A stretch of 64,000 bases of DNA, taken from Metopolophium dirhodum (Eukaryota > Arthropoda > Insecta > Hemiptera > Aphididae). Location: positions 8,306,393 through 8,370,392 of the forward strand of contig NC_083568.1 in NCBI RefSeq assembly GCF_019925205.1, read 5' to 3'. Positions 37,566 to 49,559 of the stretch are shown piece by piece. A program made the position numbers and the translations under genes. A model generated the notes under the pieces. It was not told the origin of the DNA. It did not search any database and saw nothing but the letters and a program-made list of their open reading frames with translations. Within the stretch, counting starts at the first letter, position 1; the number at the start of each line of letters is the position of its first letter.

Positions 37566-40500
37566 TTAAAATTGGAATGTTTTCTTTAAATATTTCCAAA
37601 ATGTCTGCATATGGCTAAACAGTTTATTGACCATATTAATAGTCGTTTTACTATAATCGTCTTCGTCTATATCCTCAAAAACAGATTTGCGTTTAAATTT
37701 AATGTTTAAATTGTCAAACCCACTGTCTTCTGATAAAATATTCATTTCGTTTTTATTTTTCCGGTCCATCAAGTTGTTGCTGTGTTCTGTGACTTCGTTG
37801 TTTTTTGGATCTACATCACGATTGATTTTGTCTACGTATGTATTCACTTCGTTTAGCTTAACCGTAAAGTCAGCCACAGATCGAGGATACCTAATAATCT
37901 CACGTTTCACGACTGGCTCGCCGTTTATATCAAGCTCATTAGGTCTGTCGGAATTCAAAATGTCATTTATATCCATCATGTCATCTTCAACTATGCCGTT
38001 TTTCAGGGACCGTTTGACCTTGTGAATTTTCTGGTGAAGTCTTTGCTCTATTTCCATTCTACGAACTTTTAATTTTTCTTCTAACGCTTTTAGTTTAATT
38101 GCTGCTGATAAACCGGTTTTGCTTTCAAGTTTACTTTCTTCATTCTTATCTATTGGGCTGACAATTTGTTCGGACTGTAATGTTTTTTTCCCATCCCTTA
38201 GGTTCTCAACCAATCTTTCAGTGATTTTTTCGTTAGTAACAATTTGATCGAGATCGACATTGGGTGGAGTCCTTACTCTTCCTAAAGGATGAAGAACTGG
38301 TTTGATTTTAATTTTTGGTATTGGTAGTATTGTTGTTTCACGACTCTCTCTTACTAGTGTTTTGCCATTTTTTATTTCTGCTACATCAATAACTTTAGGT
38401 TTGGTTAAATTCAAAGTTTTTGGTATATATGTAAAACTCCTCAACTTCGTAGTCTTTTTTGTGGGCATTTCTGTAATGCTAGGTTCAAAATTAGTTATTT
38501 CTGTTATCGGAGGATGGCTTATTGGAGTAGTCTTGGCATTTTCCACGTCTAAAAGGTTGATGTATTTTTTCGATTTCAAATTTATTCGAGGTCTTGCTAT
38601 TTTAATGCCATTTGTAGTTGTACTATTTGTTTGGCGATTATATCTTATATTATCGCCCAAGCTAGTTAAGTGTTCGTTACTAGGCAGTTCTGTATTGGTG
38701 GTAATTGATTTTGGACTTGCCATCATTGAATTTTCAGTAATTGATTTTGTACTTGTTATAATTTGTTTTTCAGTTATTGAGTGTTGTACAGTAGGATCTT
38801 TTACTTCATTTTTAAATTTATCTTGATGTCTTCTTCCTTTGATTTTTTGAGAAGTTTTCTCGTTTGCTTTGGCTAAAGCTTGTTCCGCCCTAGTTTTAAT
38901 TTTTTGAACATGACTTTCGTGTTTTGCATGATGTTTATTTACTGCTGCAGTTGTCATCGGAGGAGTTGAGGTGATCATAGTTGTTTGTAGTGTTTGTGAA
39001 GTAAGTTCCGATTGTTGCACCTCAGGAACTTCTGTACTAATTATTGTATATTCTTTTTTAATACGATCATGCGTTTTAAAACGATCCCCATCTGGTTTAA
39101 AAGGTATTTCAGAAGAGGATTGGTCAGTTTTTGAAAATGGATCCAATGGCAGTCTTTCTTTGTTTGTAAATTCTTTAATAATTGCATCTAATTCTTTTGA
39201 ACTATAATCTGTTTCATCTATTGATCTTTTTATTAATTTTAACTTTTGGGAAGGTTTTAGAGAAGATATAGCAGAATCTAAATTAGAATATAAATCTGAT
39301 CGAAGGTTTTTCTCTGGATGTCTTCTCCCAGCTACCGCTTGGGCGAGAATGTGATATTTTTCTCTTCTGCTTTTAGGAGGTGGTAGACTTGCTAACTCTG
39401 TTTGTGTTTCTATTGTGGGAGTTTCGGTTGAAGGAAATGTCGGAGGCTCGTCAGAATATTCTCGATTATTTAATGTTTTGGGGAATTTCGAAAGCCAATT
39501 ATTATTAGAAAATGTGACATATTTTACTAGTGGTTCAATTTGTTGCAAGCTTTCAATATTAGGTGAGCCCTCATTGTTTTGTCGAGACATTTGGATATTA
39601 TTAACTTCTCTTTCCACTACAGATTCATCATTGGTTTTAATATATTTAGGTCGGAATGCCACATACGTTTGTTTTTCATTTGATACCAATTCGTCTTCTT
39701 GATCTAATATTGGTGCACTGTAATCGGTTTCGTCAAACACCTCTTGATCTAAAATCCTGACACCATTTTTATAAGACTCTTTTGATTCTTCGATCTGAAC
39801 CGCCATACATGCCTTTAATTTACTATCCGGTAATATTAAAAAAAATACGCATTGACTGGGAATAGTAATCAATTGGTTGGATATTCGAACTTTCGGTGAT
39901 ATGATTGGAAGATCGCCATCAGGTGATAAAATCAATTTTTGTCCATTGAGCATAGTAGAGCTAAATAAAAATATAAATGCTATTATAGTTGGGTACACGG
40001 TACATATTCAATAATTTCATATTCCACTTACGAAGATTTCAAAGCTCTTTTGGTTTGTCTGTTGTTGGCAGTCAAGAAATATTGGTGTAATGGTAAACTT
40101 TGCATTTGTCCTGTTTTTAATGATATTTTTATAGCTTCTGTTCCCATGTTTACACCAAAAACTACAACTGCACCCCTATTATATCGGTATTCGGGAGCTA
40201 ATATTCCTTCGTTGGGATCGTACGGAGACATTTTTGTACAATGTGCAACTGTTTCTAAACGCGTTTTGTTTCCAGATGAAATCTTAATGTCTAAAACTTC
40301 TGATCCAACCAAAGCTTTGTGAAGAACTGATACCCAATAGTCCTGTACAAATAATTATTTGATTATTATCGATAAAATTATAATGTTTTTAAATAAATAA
40401 ATAAAAAAAATAATTATTTGATTTTAATTATTAAATGAAATTGAATACGTGAATTTTATTTTTTAAATAGGTACTTCTAAAACATATACTCATAGGAAAA

Positions 40501-43500
40501 GTATTATAGGTAACTAACTATGAAAAAAATTAAATAAATTTGATGATACTTTTATAACGAAAAACAATTTAGTATGTAACATAATCTTATAATATACCTA
40601 TTAAAAAGAACCAAACATATTGGGTTTTAAACTATTGTTGAATAAAAATCACTTTTCCCAACTAAAATTCACTATAAATAGTTAACTCTACCAATTGAAA
40701 TTTTAACATTTATAACACATTGATTCAGTCTAATTAGTAATTACAACATTTTCTCAGATATATATATGTCGATATATAAATCAAAGACGGTCTAACTTTT
40801 TGGTAAACAAGGTTACCAAACAATTATTTTAATAATAATAGATAGGTACTACTGTACTAGGTACCTATTCAAATATTAACACATTTTTGCATTTTCGTAT
40901 TTTGTTTTTGATTTTTCCGAATATTTTAAAAATGTACTGAATCAAAGTCGATTATCAGAGTATTTTTCTAGAAAAAGTGTTTCCAGGCACAAAAAATACT
41001 ATCATTATAACATCAATACATTCATCGCTATGCTCAGAATCCAAAATATGTATTTTGTATACTTAAGTTAAAAATTATTTTAAATCATATGAGCTTTATT
41101 TATTTTTGAATTTTTAATGTACACAAATTATTCAAAACAGTAAAGCACAACAACTAGACAATATTGAATTGTTTTATGAAGACTTTAGATTGTTTTTAAA
41201 ATGTATGGATATATTTATATAATCTCAACCAAATTTAATAACACAATTTTAAATTAAAACTTTAAAGTTTTTAATTCAATTTTATAATTACCGGAGTTGG
41301 TTCACTTAGCGATGACAATGATGGTTTTCTCATAATTGTATTTATTCCAACTCGAGCACCTGCACATAGTCTTTGTGCCCATACTAATCCATCCATGAAA
41401 TCCCCTCTTCTATCTTTATTTCCGGATTCTACAATCCACAATGGTTTCTTTGGGGCTATTTTTCCTAGATATTTGTTTGTCAAATCTTTTTGCCACACAC
41501 GAGCTTCCATTTGATTTTGTATGTAACTGAATATTTCGGTTGGATTCTCAACATTTTTCTCACTTGAAAAGGGTCTAAAAAAAGATTTATTATTATACTT
41601 TATTTGTTTTTTGGTAAAAATATAATAAGATTAACTATAACAAAATTAGTTTTAAATTTTAATGACGAAGTAAACCTAAAATAGTTATAGTAATAAAAAA
41701 AAATATTACAATTGTCCTTTTATGCACTATAAACTGTTACAGTGATGGTAAAGAAATATGTATACAGTTTATTCCCATTAAATAATTGTATGAAAAAAAT
41801 ATATTTTATTGAGTCATTACTATTTACTCAAAATAAAACTTTTACTTTATATATGTATTAGGCAATTCATAAGCGTAAAATGTGCAGGCTCTAAGGGGGC
41901 TATAGGCCCAATAGAATTTTTTTGGTCCTCCGTCCATTAAATTATGGGCGTAGCGTGATGAATTTATATAGAGGGGATATATCCTATTATATTTCTGGTA
42001 AACAACATAATATATTCTAAAAATGTACGGGATGGGGCTACACAAAATTCCAGAAAGGCTATAGTCCCCCTTGGACTCCCCGATTCTACGCCTATACGTG
42101 TATGCCAATTACTAAACGATCTATTCTCGAGTAAAAAAAAGTAAACTAATTATGTTACTTTAATCAGCTATCAACAAAATCTACATTTTTTTCGGCGGTA
42201 TACACAGACTTTGTTATAATATAATTATACATATAAAAACAATATAGGGGTGAGTTGTGGTACGAAGTTGACGAACCTAACGATTGATTGATATTTAAAT
42301 TATTAAATAATAGACCGAAAATATTGAAATTGTTTAAAGCATTGTTTAAAGCATTGATAAATCAATGAAATAAAGAATAAATTTTGAGTATATTTATTAT
42401 TTAATCTATGATAATATTAAATGTATTATAATAAATTACTCAAAGTAAATTAATAAATATTATTTTTAATTTTTCGAGAAATTAATTAATTAATTTTATT
42501 TCATTAAAATGTTTTATATAAATATTGTATATTTGTATGCACAGTAAAATTTGAAATTCACAACATAATAAAAATTATTGTTTAATTAAATAACAATGAT
42601 TAAACAAATTCAAATAAGTCAATAACATTTAACCTTTATTCAGTCATAATTCAAAATTAACATCATAATAACATCTTGCCCCACAAATGTGAAATGTTTA
42701 TATAAACGTTTAAATTATTCATCAGCATATTATACAGTTTATGGTATTTATCATAAATATATAAGATTTCAATTCTAAGTAAATTTTAGGGTGGGAGGGG
42801 GTGCTCTATAACAATGCTCCAATTTATAAAATTTGATTCATGTAATAGATATTTAGTCATTTTTAAGGGCATTATTAACATCAAAAATAAAAAGGCTTTT
42901 GGTTATCTTTTAAATAATTTGGTTATGGTTTTTAGTGTATTTAAATCCAGGCCCTACTTCTCAGTCAATATCAGGGCTCTCAAGTTCTAGCAACTGCATA
43001 TTTTTTTTTGTTAAATCTTAGAGCATCTCAATTCTCAAGTGAGATATAAGTTTATTTCACACTTCATACACGATTTATTATTTTTATTTTTGCATATTTA
43101 TGATTTTTATAGCTATTTTTAAGTATTTTCTTATATTATATTTTAATTTTTAACCAAACACATTTTGTGGAATTTTTTTTATTCGCCCATCAAGAACGTT
43201 TAAAATTAGAATTAGACTTAATATTTAAAGAACAAAGCCAGTTGTATATTTATATGCCTTTTTTATCGTGATAGATACACCTTACTACTTATATCAATAA
43301 ATAGAAGGTAATAAAAATTTTAAAAATGTAAATACAATTATAATGTTTTTTTTAAATATAATATAGCTATTTATATTTAAGTCTTAAATTGTAACTTTTT
43401 AGTGCAATAACTTTTCCAAACCCTGATGGCTGTTTGTATATAATAATTATATTACTAAGTAATAACTTATTATTATTTTGTACAATCTAATTACTATTTA

Positions 43501-44944
43501 ATAATATATAGTATATAATTATTAATTTTAATTGTTATTCAATATATTGATTAAGAAGACTCCATCGCACACCTGCATGACAATATTATTGTGTTGTCTC
43601 CATCTTACAAGTACGCAACATAGCAAATTTACGCTTAGCATATCAAGTTTAACTCCGGCAGTTTAAAAATTAGAGTGAATAGACGTTTTATGAAACTTGA
43701 TGGTAAGGACATTATCTGTGTTCATGTGTTGTTTTTTTACGATAGTTAAATTGCTTAGCAAGTTATGCGTATATAATATAGCGAAAATTAAAAGTGCTCA
43801 TAACTTATTTAAAAATTGAATAACCGTAAAAATCTTTATTCATACCATAAAGTTTCATAATAGGTCCATTTACTATAATTTTTGAACTAACGGAACTAAA
43901 CGTGATTTTCTGACCGTAAATGTAAAGATAATATTAGAGATAATATAATCAAATAAGATAATATATATTATAACTTATGAGTTAAATTTAATTAATTTTT
44001 TAAAAAAAATGTATTACTTACACTTGGTATGATAATGCAGAAAGCGAAGGACCAGATTCTATAATAAAACTCTTCAAATACCGAGCTTCTTCTGGAGTTT
44101 CACACGATCTAACGTCAGGGCCCAGAATTGGCGAATTCAAGTACCTAGGGAACGCTTCAAGTACTTTACGTAATCTGTTTGCATCCCTACCAAGTGACGC
44201 GCCATCAATACGCGACCCAATCGCTTGAATATCTGAATAATATATAATTAGGCATATTTAATAATAAGTAGGTACATTTAACATCGAATATTATCGTCTC
44301 ATTAATAAAAAGATCCACTAACCGTTGCCAATTTGGAACGCCATATCGTAGCCATGTTTGTCCGAATATGATATAAGATCTAAGGTGTTACTAAGATCCC
44401 ACGACCCGTGTTTTCTGTTCATAACATTTAAGCCGACAATTAAATCCAATCCAGTTTTGGCTATAAATTCGTTTAACTGTGACCAGTGCCAGCCAGTGAT
44501 TGTTATATTGTTTCTCCCTTGTCTTACGGGATGGGTTGGTGACAAATTCGAAATGTCTTCACCTCCTTGAAACTTGAAGTTATTGCATTCTGGACCAGAT
44601 ATCCTTATGTACGCCGGACTTAAGCCTTTAGCCATGTTAATGGTGGCTGGTCTATGATACATAAATTAATTGCATATATTTTATAAGAAATTATTTAAGT
44701 ATACAGAAATAATTATGACTACAAACCCAAGGTTTTTTTGCAATGCCGAAAATATAGTTGACGGTTCGAGTGCAATACTTAAGAAATGATCGCTGACGGT
44801 ATGCATACATTTTTTGGTATTGATATTTATAGATATAATGTTGGACGAATAACCTCCAGGTTGCACTAAAATACTAGGATTTTGTGCGTTTGTTAAACAA
44901 GTACCAAACAAGAGCAACGCTCCTAACGAAACAATGTTAAACAT
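37566..44944 (-). CDS. Heparanase-like secreted protein with giant C-terminal extension
   Basis: Six coding exons: 44944-44727, 44651-44323, 44232-44022, 41574-41292, 40342-40032 and 39960-37566, all with GT/AG borders and matching phases, giving 1248 residues. Residues 1-20 are a signal peptide (MFNIVSLGALLLFGTCLTNA). Residues ~25-503 follow the heparanase (GH79) fold: KGLSPAYIRISG, LDLIVGLNVMNRK, FQIGND, LWIVESGNK, PTPDYWVSVLHKALVGSEVL and the closing strand FFLILPDSKLKACM. Heparanases cut heparan sulfate outside cells. The nucleophile is kept (Glu302), but the proton donor of the GNEP motif is Asp183 and the WHHYY segment is missing, so activity is doubtful. Human heparanase ends at the equivalent of residue 503; here about 745 low-complexity, Lys/Thr/Ser/Pro-rich residues follow without a stop, including DETDYS motifs and dibasic sites (LIKR, KVKR). 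The last exon has no in-frame ATG near its start, arguing against a separate gene. Confidence 0.85.
40343..41291 (-). other. Intron 5 of the heparanase-like gene
   Basis: 0.95 kb. Near 40960-41045 it holds the single terminus of the dispersed repeat (ATCAATACATTCATCGCT ... CTCAGAATC). Otherwise AT-rich. Confidence 0.55.
41575..44021 (-). other. Intron 3 of the heparanase-like gene
   Basis: 2.4 kb. At about 41855-42110 lies a GC-richer transposon-like stretch (GGGGGCTATAGGCCC and GGCGTAGCGTGATGA), and at 43592-43635 a fragment of the foldback arm seen at 27872. No additional heparanase exon is needed: exon 3 (ALSYQ|V) joins exon 4 (PFSSEKN) in frame. Confidence 0.6.
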
Positions 44945-44952
44945 TGTATAAT

Positions 44953-46120
44953 CTGCAACAACAAAATATTCCTTTAATACAATTTGTATGAATTGCATTA
45001 TTCGTACCTATACATCAAAATTATAATAATATTATAAAATACCTATGTAACAAATTACAACATAAATGATGTAGTCACATCTTAAATAAGAAATTTGGAT
45101 AGATTATAGTTTGTATGTCAATTGTATCTGCCAATCGACACTATACCCATAGGTACAGAAATATAAAATGTAGGTATACACTATATATATTATATAATAT
45201 ATCAGTGGTTCTCGACCTTTTTTACGTACCACCTACACCGTTTAACAATTTCCATGTACCACTATACCACTTGGCCGAATGATGTTTTTTTTTTTACTTA
45301 ACAAACATGAACACCTAATACGATATTTTATACATGTAACAAAATTAATTTTACTAAGGGTCCCGGTGCCAGTTTTTCAAATTTTTCACAATTCTATAAA
45401 ATTTGAAAATTAAATTTTATATTTTAGTTGCCACCTCAATTATAAGACTTTTCCACTAATCTACTACCCGATACCTATTTAAGGGGGGTTTATAGGGTGT
45501 ATTATATCGAAAAAAATGACTTTACGGGAATAACTCTCAAGTTTTGTAGAATCATCGGATTTTGATGACTATTTTTTTATCTGAAAAAAAGAAGATTTCC
45601 TACAGCCCGCATCGATTTCTGATTTTATATTTTATTTAAAATTATTGTATTAAAAAATTTGTGAAAAAATGCTTTTTATCTCGTATTTTTTTAGACATAT
45701 TATAAAGTTTTAGAATAACATATTGAAAAACAGAGATCGATGCGAGCTATAGAGTATTTCCTTCTAGCAATTAAAAACAAAAATAATGAAATTTGGGCGC
45801 CTTAAGAACTACAAAATTATGATAATATGAGCAATTAATTCATAAATTAAAATAAAATAAAATATGTACAATTTTTATTTATATTATTATTAATATCAAA
45901 AAAACAAAATAATATTTATTGGGAATGATGATCCATTCCATTTTTTTTTTATATATATAAAAGGAGATTTTCTTAGCTTACCACCTACGAGCTTTCGGCG
46001 TACCACAGATTGAGAAACGCTGATATGTATGATATATCCGCATATTATAATATATTAGTTAAAGTATTTATATAATTATATGCATAAAATATTAAAAAAA
46101 TATAAATGCGAATCACTTAC
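44953..46120 (-). other. 5'UTR intron of the heparanase-like gene
   Basis: Bounded by CTTG|GTAAGT (donor at 46120) and GTTGTTGCAG (acceptor ending 44953), just ahead of the ATG at 44944. Contains the hAT-like element 45203-46022. Inferred from splice signals only. Confidence 0.5.
45203..46022. mobile_element. hAT-like non-autonomous element
   Basis: Ends CAGTGGTTCTCGACCTTTTT and, reverse-complemented, CAGCGTTTCTCAATCTGTGG are the familiar hAT MITE termini; GTACCAC words follow on both sides. Body 820 bp, no coding. The flanking 8 bp (TAATATAT/ATATGTAT) match only partly. Confidence 0.65.
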
Positions 46121-46300
46121 CAAGAAGGTAAAACGATGTCTTTGACGAATTTGTGTTGTTTAAATATGTGTAGAAATGAATTTAAAATATCAAACACTGT
46201 ACTGGCGACCAATTATAATTTGTCTACGACATTATGTTCTGAAAACTCGGCATGGTTTGTGAGGCATATTGCACACAGGCTTGTATATATAACGCGATGG
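46121..46300 (-). promoter_or_regulatory. Putative promoter and 5'UTR exon of the heparanase-like gene
   Basis: On the minus strand, TATATATAC starts at 46291 and an initiator TCACA has its A at 46260, a 31-bp spacing. Transcription from there would give a non-coding exon 46260-46121 ending at a strong GTAAGT donor. A short upstream frame (ATG near 46252, about 9 codons) sits in it. Supported by motif and spacing only. Confidence 0.45.
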
Positions 46301-47295
46301 TCTTTTCTATAATGGAAACATAAACAATTGAGTTTATTGTTATTATAAATGGAGATATATACATTCGTATACATAGTCGTGACATTTTTAAAATAACATA
46401 TTAAGTCTGACGGAATCTTCAACACGCAATCCTCCTTGTTTTCAACAATGCTTGTTAATTTGTGTGTTTCAAAATAAAAACAATTTTTATTTTGTGTTTT
46501 TCGTATTATTTTATAATTTTGTTATTACACAGGTGCTGTTCACCCGTGAAATAAATTCACATAGGAATGCGGAACAATATTATATTTATGTTTGAAAAGA
46601 TCGTTGCACGTTGAACACGTAATTTTCGTTAATAATTCAATGAAAAAACAAATGTTATTACTCATTTACTTATATATTATTAACTTTTTTATATTAAAAT
46701 AATATTATAGTATATTATAAAATAATGTTATAGTTACCTACACCTATAATACTCGGTGGCGGGTAACATAAACAATTGATTCATTTAGTAGTTCACCAAA
46801 ATTGAATGGACCAATCAATAATCATGGCCCATGGGCCACTAAATCATGTTTAATTTACCATATTATTATACATTTATACATTTATACTTCATTATTGATT
46901 CATTATATGTTTGGTTATTGTTTGTGCAATAACCTACTAATTAATTAATGAATATAATGTTTTATGATGTCGATAATAAATTCAAAATCATGAAGTAATC
47001 GACGTTATTTATTGTTAACAATGAGAATAAAACTTTAGAAAAACTATGTTCAATGCAAAACTTTTTTAAACAAAATTAATTTTAGTTTTTTTATTATAAA
47101 TAATCTTCAATTTGTATTCAGTCCAACTATATTTCCAGCAGTTAAATAATTCAATAATTGTTATGTGTAATTGAACAATTATTTATTTTTAAATTGTATA
47201 GGTACAATTACATTTGGAAAATGCATTGCTATTTTCACTGTAAAATATGGACAACTCGTTTTGTTAAAAAATGTTATATTAAACTATTTGTATTT

Positions 47296-47741
47296 TGTTT
47301 ACTCATTGTGGCCCACGCATAATATAGACAAAACCCATTCGTGCAATCGTACACAATTATTTGTTTTATGTTTTTGAGTAATCTTAGAGTAAAATCATGC
47401 ATTAAAAAAATAATAGAGAATAATATTTTTGTTGTTTTGACGTCTACATTTGTCTAAATATTGTCTCAAAGACTCAAAACAATTAATATCCATTAAAATA
47501 TAAAATAATTTATTTTTATTTTTAAATACCTAGTCAAATAATAATTTAATATAAAACCGATAATATTATGTCAAACCCTCAAAAAATATTATTCTCTATA
47601 AATTTAGTTATAGGTGATTCATGATTTTATATTCTAAAATTTTAAATTACTCAAAAATCATAAAAAAAATTTTTACTTGAATGCGTTTCGTCCTGTGGCG
47701 CGTGAGTAGAGAGAAAACAAATATTACGCTGACGTCATCCT
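47296..47741. mobile_element. Foldback MITE (GAGGATGTCAG family), copy 2
   Basis: Shares GTGGCCCACGCATAATATAG, TTTTTGAGTAATCTTAGAGT and TTTGTCTAAATATTGTCTCA with 33594-34024 in the same order, and ends GCTGACGTCATCC. The left terminus is worn. Confidence 0.6.
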
Positions 47742-48447
47742 TTTAAAAAAAATATAGCGATAAAATTCATAAATATTGTTCTGTAAAATTTTTTCTCACA
47801 CAAAAAAATAACGAAATAGTAAAACCTAGAGTAAAATGTAGTTTATAAATGTTACAACAACACTATACATATTTTTTTTTAAAAAACTTGTTTATTTATA
47901 TTTATTTACAGAACACTCCATTTACATTAGGTACATATACATATTACAAACACTGAAACACGCAGTCAATGTAGTCAAATTACATATTAAGAAAAAAAAC
48001 AATTTCAGTTAGTTTTATAACCATATTAACCATTTAGTGTTTTGAAGTCTTTAGATTAGGTATAGCTTATTATTTTTCAAGAAATGTTATATGAGATTTA
48101 TTTTGCAATAATTTGAATCTGAAGCGTAAAATGTTTTCAAAGGGAATATGAAAACAATTTTAAAATGTATGGATACTTTCAGTAGTAAAAACTAAAAACA
48201 TAATATGTCATTACATTTCAGTATTTATCTTTACGAACCACATTAATACATTATTTATTATTATATAAATTGATTGCTGAACCCAGGTACTATTTTAATC
48301 ATGTGATTTATCTGGTAAAAAAAAAAAAAAAAATAAAAAAAAAAAAAACGTCAATCAAAATTGAAGGTAATCACAAAATTCGAATTTTTACTATAATACG
48401 TTATTCTTATGGCATATAATATTATTTTATGTTTATGTTATTAATAT

Positions 48448-48484
48448 CACAGATTAAATGAAAATAAATTTCATTTAATCTGTG
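48448..48484. repeat. Perfect 16-bp hairpin, CACAGATTAAATGAAA
   Basis: CACAGATTAAATGAAA at 48448-48463 and its exact reverse complement at 48469-48484 leave a 5-base loop. Related hairpins occur at 54315, 54583 and 59246. Confidence 0.85.
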
Positions 48485-49559
48485 TTAATATTGACTCATA
48501 TTTCGCTTATTATTTACCTACGTGATTTTCAAATAGTGAGTTTTTAACACTTGACCTACATGGCTACATAGTAAGTAAAACGTACCAAGATGAATAATAT
48601 AATTGTATTCGTGAAGTGAAAGTATTTAATAATCTTCATAAATCCATGACTTAATTATTAATATTCCTATAAAAAAAAACATATTTAGACTCTATGGCTA
48701 AAAATTATCGTGTAAATTACGATCGCATATTCGCATGTATTGTATTGATAAATGTGTAAATTGCCAAATAAACATGTAATATACGCTCGGTGGCCTAAAT
48801 GTGGATATTAATGGATATAATTAATAAGTAATAATTATGTGACGTTACGTACAACTGTTCATATATTGAGATAAATTATAAACAATGGACAATTTATAAA
48901 AAAGTTATGGCAGTAGGTACTTGGTATGGACAGAACTTGTACCTATAGGTCTAGGTGTAGTGTGTACTTAATATTAATATTGTTAAACGAATGGAAGATT
49001 TAACTTTTTGGTATTATACGCATGCCCAAGGCGGCGAAAACCTACGTAAAAACGGTATGCAAGATTAGATAAGTAATGCGATAGACTGATAGAGAATACT
49101 TTGCATTAAATTAAATACATTAATAGAATATAAGTCATAATGTAAGCTATAATAATATAACCATAATAACCCATACAGTTTAGCAAAAAATAATTTTTAA
49201 AAAAAAACTATATATAGTATACCTAGTATTAATATACGTGTTATTTTACACCTTCGGTAGTAAAATATAATATGATATTTTGTTCCACTATCCATAGTTT
49301 GTTTTCCTCCAATTACGCCATTACATATCTCTGGATAAAAATAACGTTTATTCGAATTTCGTAAGATCGTACATATTATTAATTTTGTACATTTGTAGCC
49401 CCATAATCACACATGATTGAGTTTATCAAAATATGATTGCAATTTATTTTGGTTTATTGTGCGCTTACTGCTTGCCTACTGTTTAATAAGACATTTTAAC
49501 AATTAAATAACTATAATATACCTATCGTCTATAATATTAAAATATACGTCTACGTCTAC

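Noticed and set aside
38302..38826. 174-codon hydrophobic plus-strand frame inside the heparanase last exon
   Set aside because: Looks like a membrane protein but is the complement of the Lys/Thr-rich tail; no family motif or splice support.
37566..39998. Treating the long heparanase last exon as a separate gene with its own signal peptide (hydrophobic start YPTIIAFIFLF)
   Set aside because: The hydrophobic stretch is translated intron plus splice acceptor, lacks an in-frame ATG, and the first exon residues complete the heparanase C-terminal domain in phase.
41842..42108. 88-codon minus-strand frame in heparanase intron 3
   Set aside because: Lies in a transposon-like stretch within an intron whose flanking exons already join in frame.
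48317..48351. Long A tract as a possible retroposon tail
   Set aside because: No transcript-like sequence or target duplication was found upstream on either strand; more likely a simple repeat.
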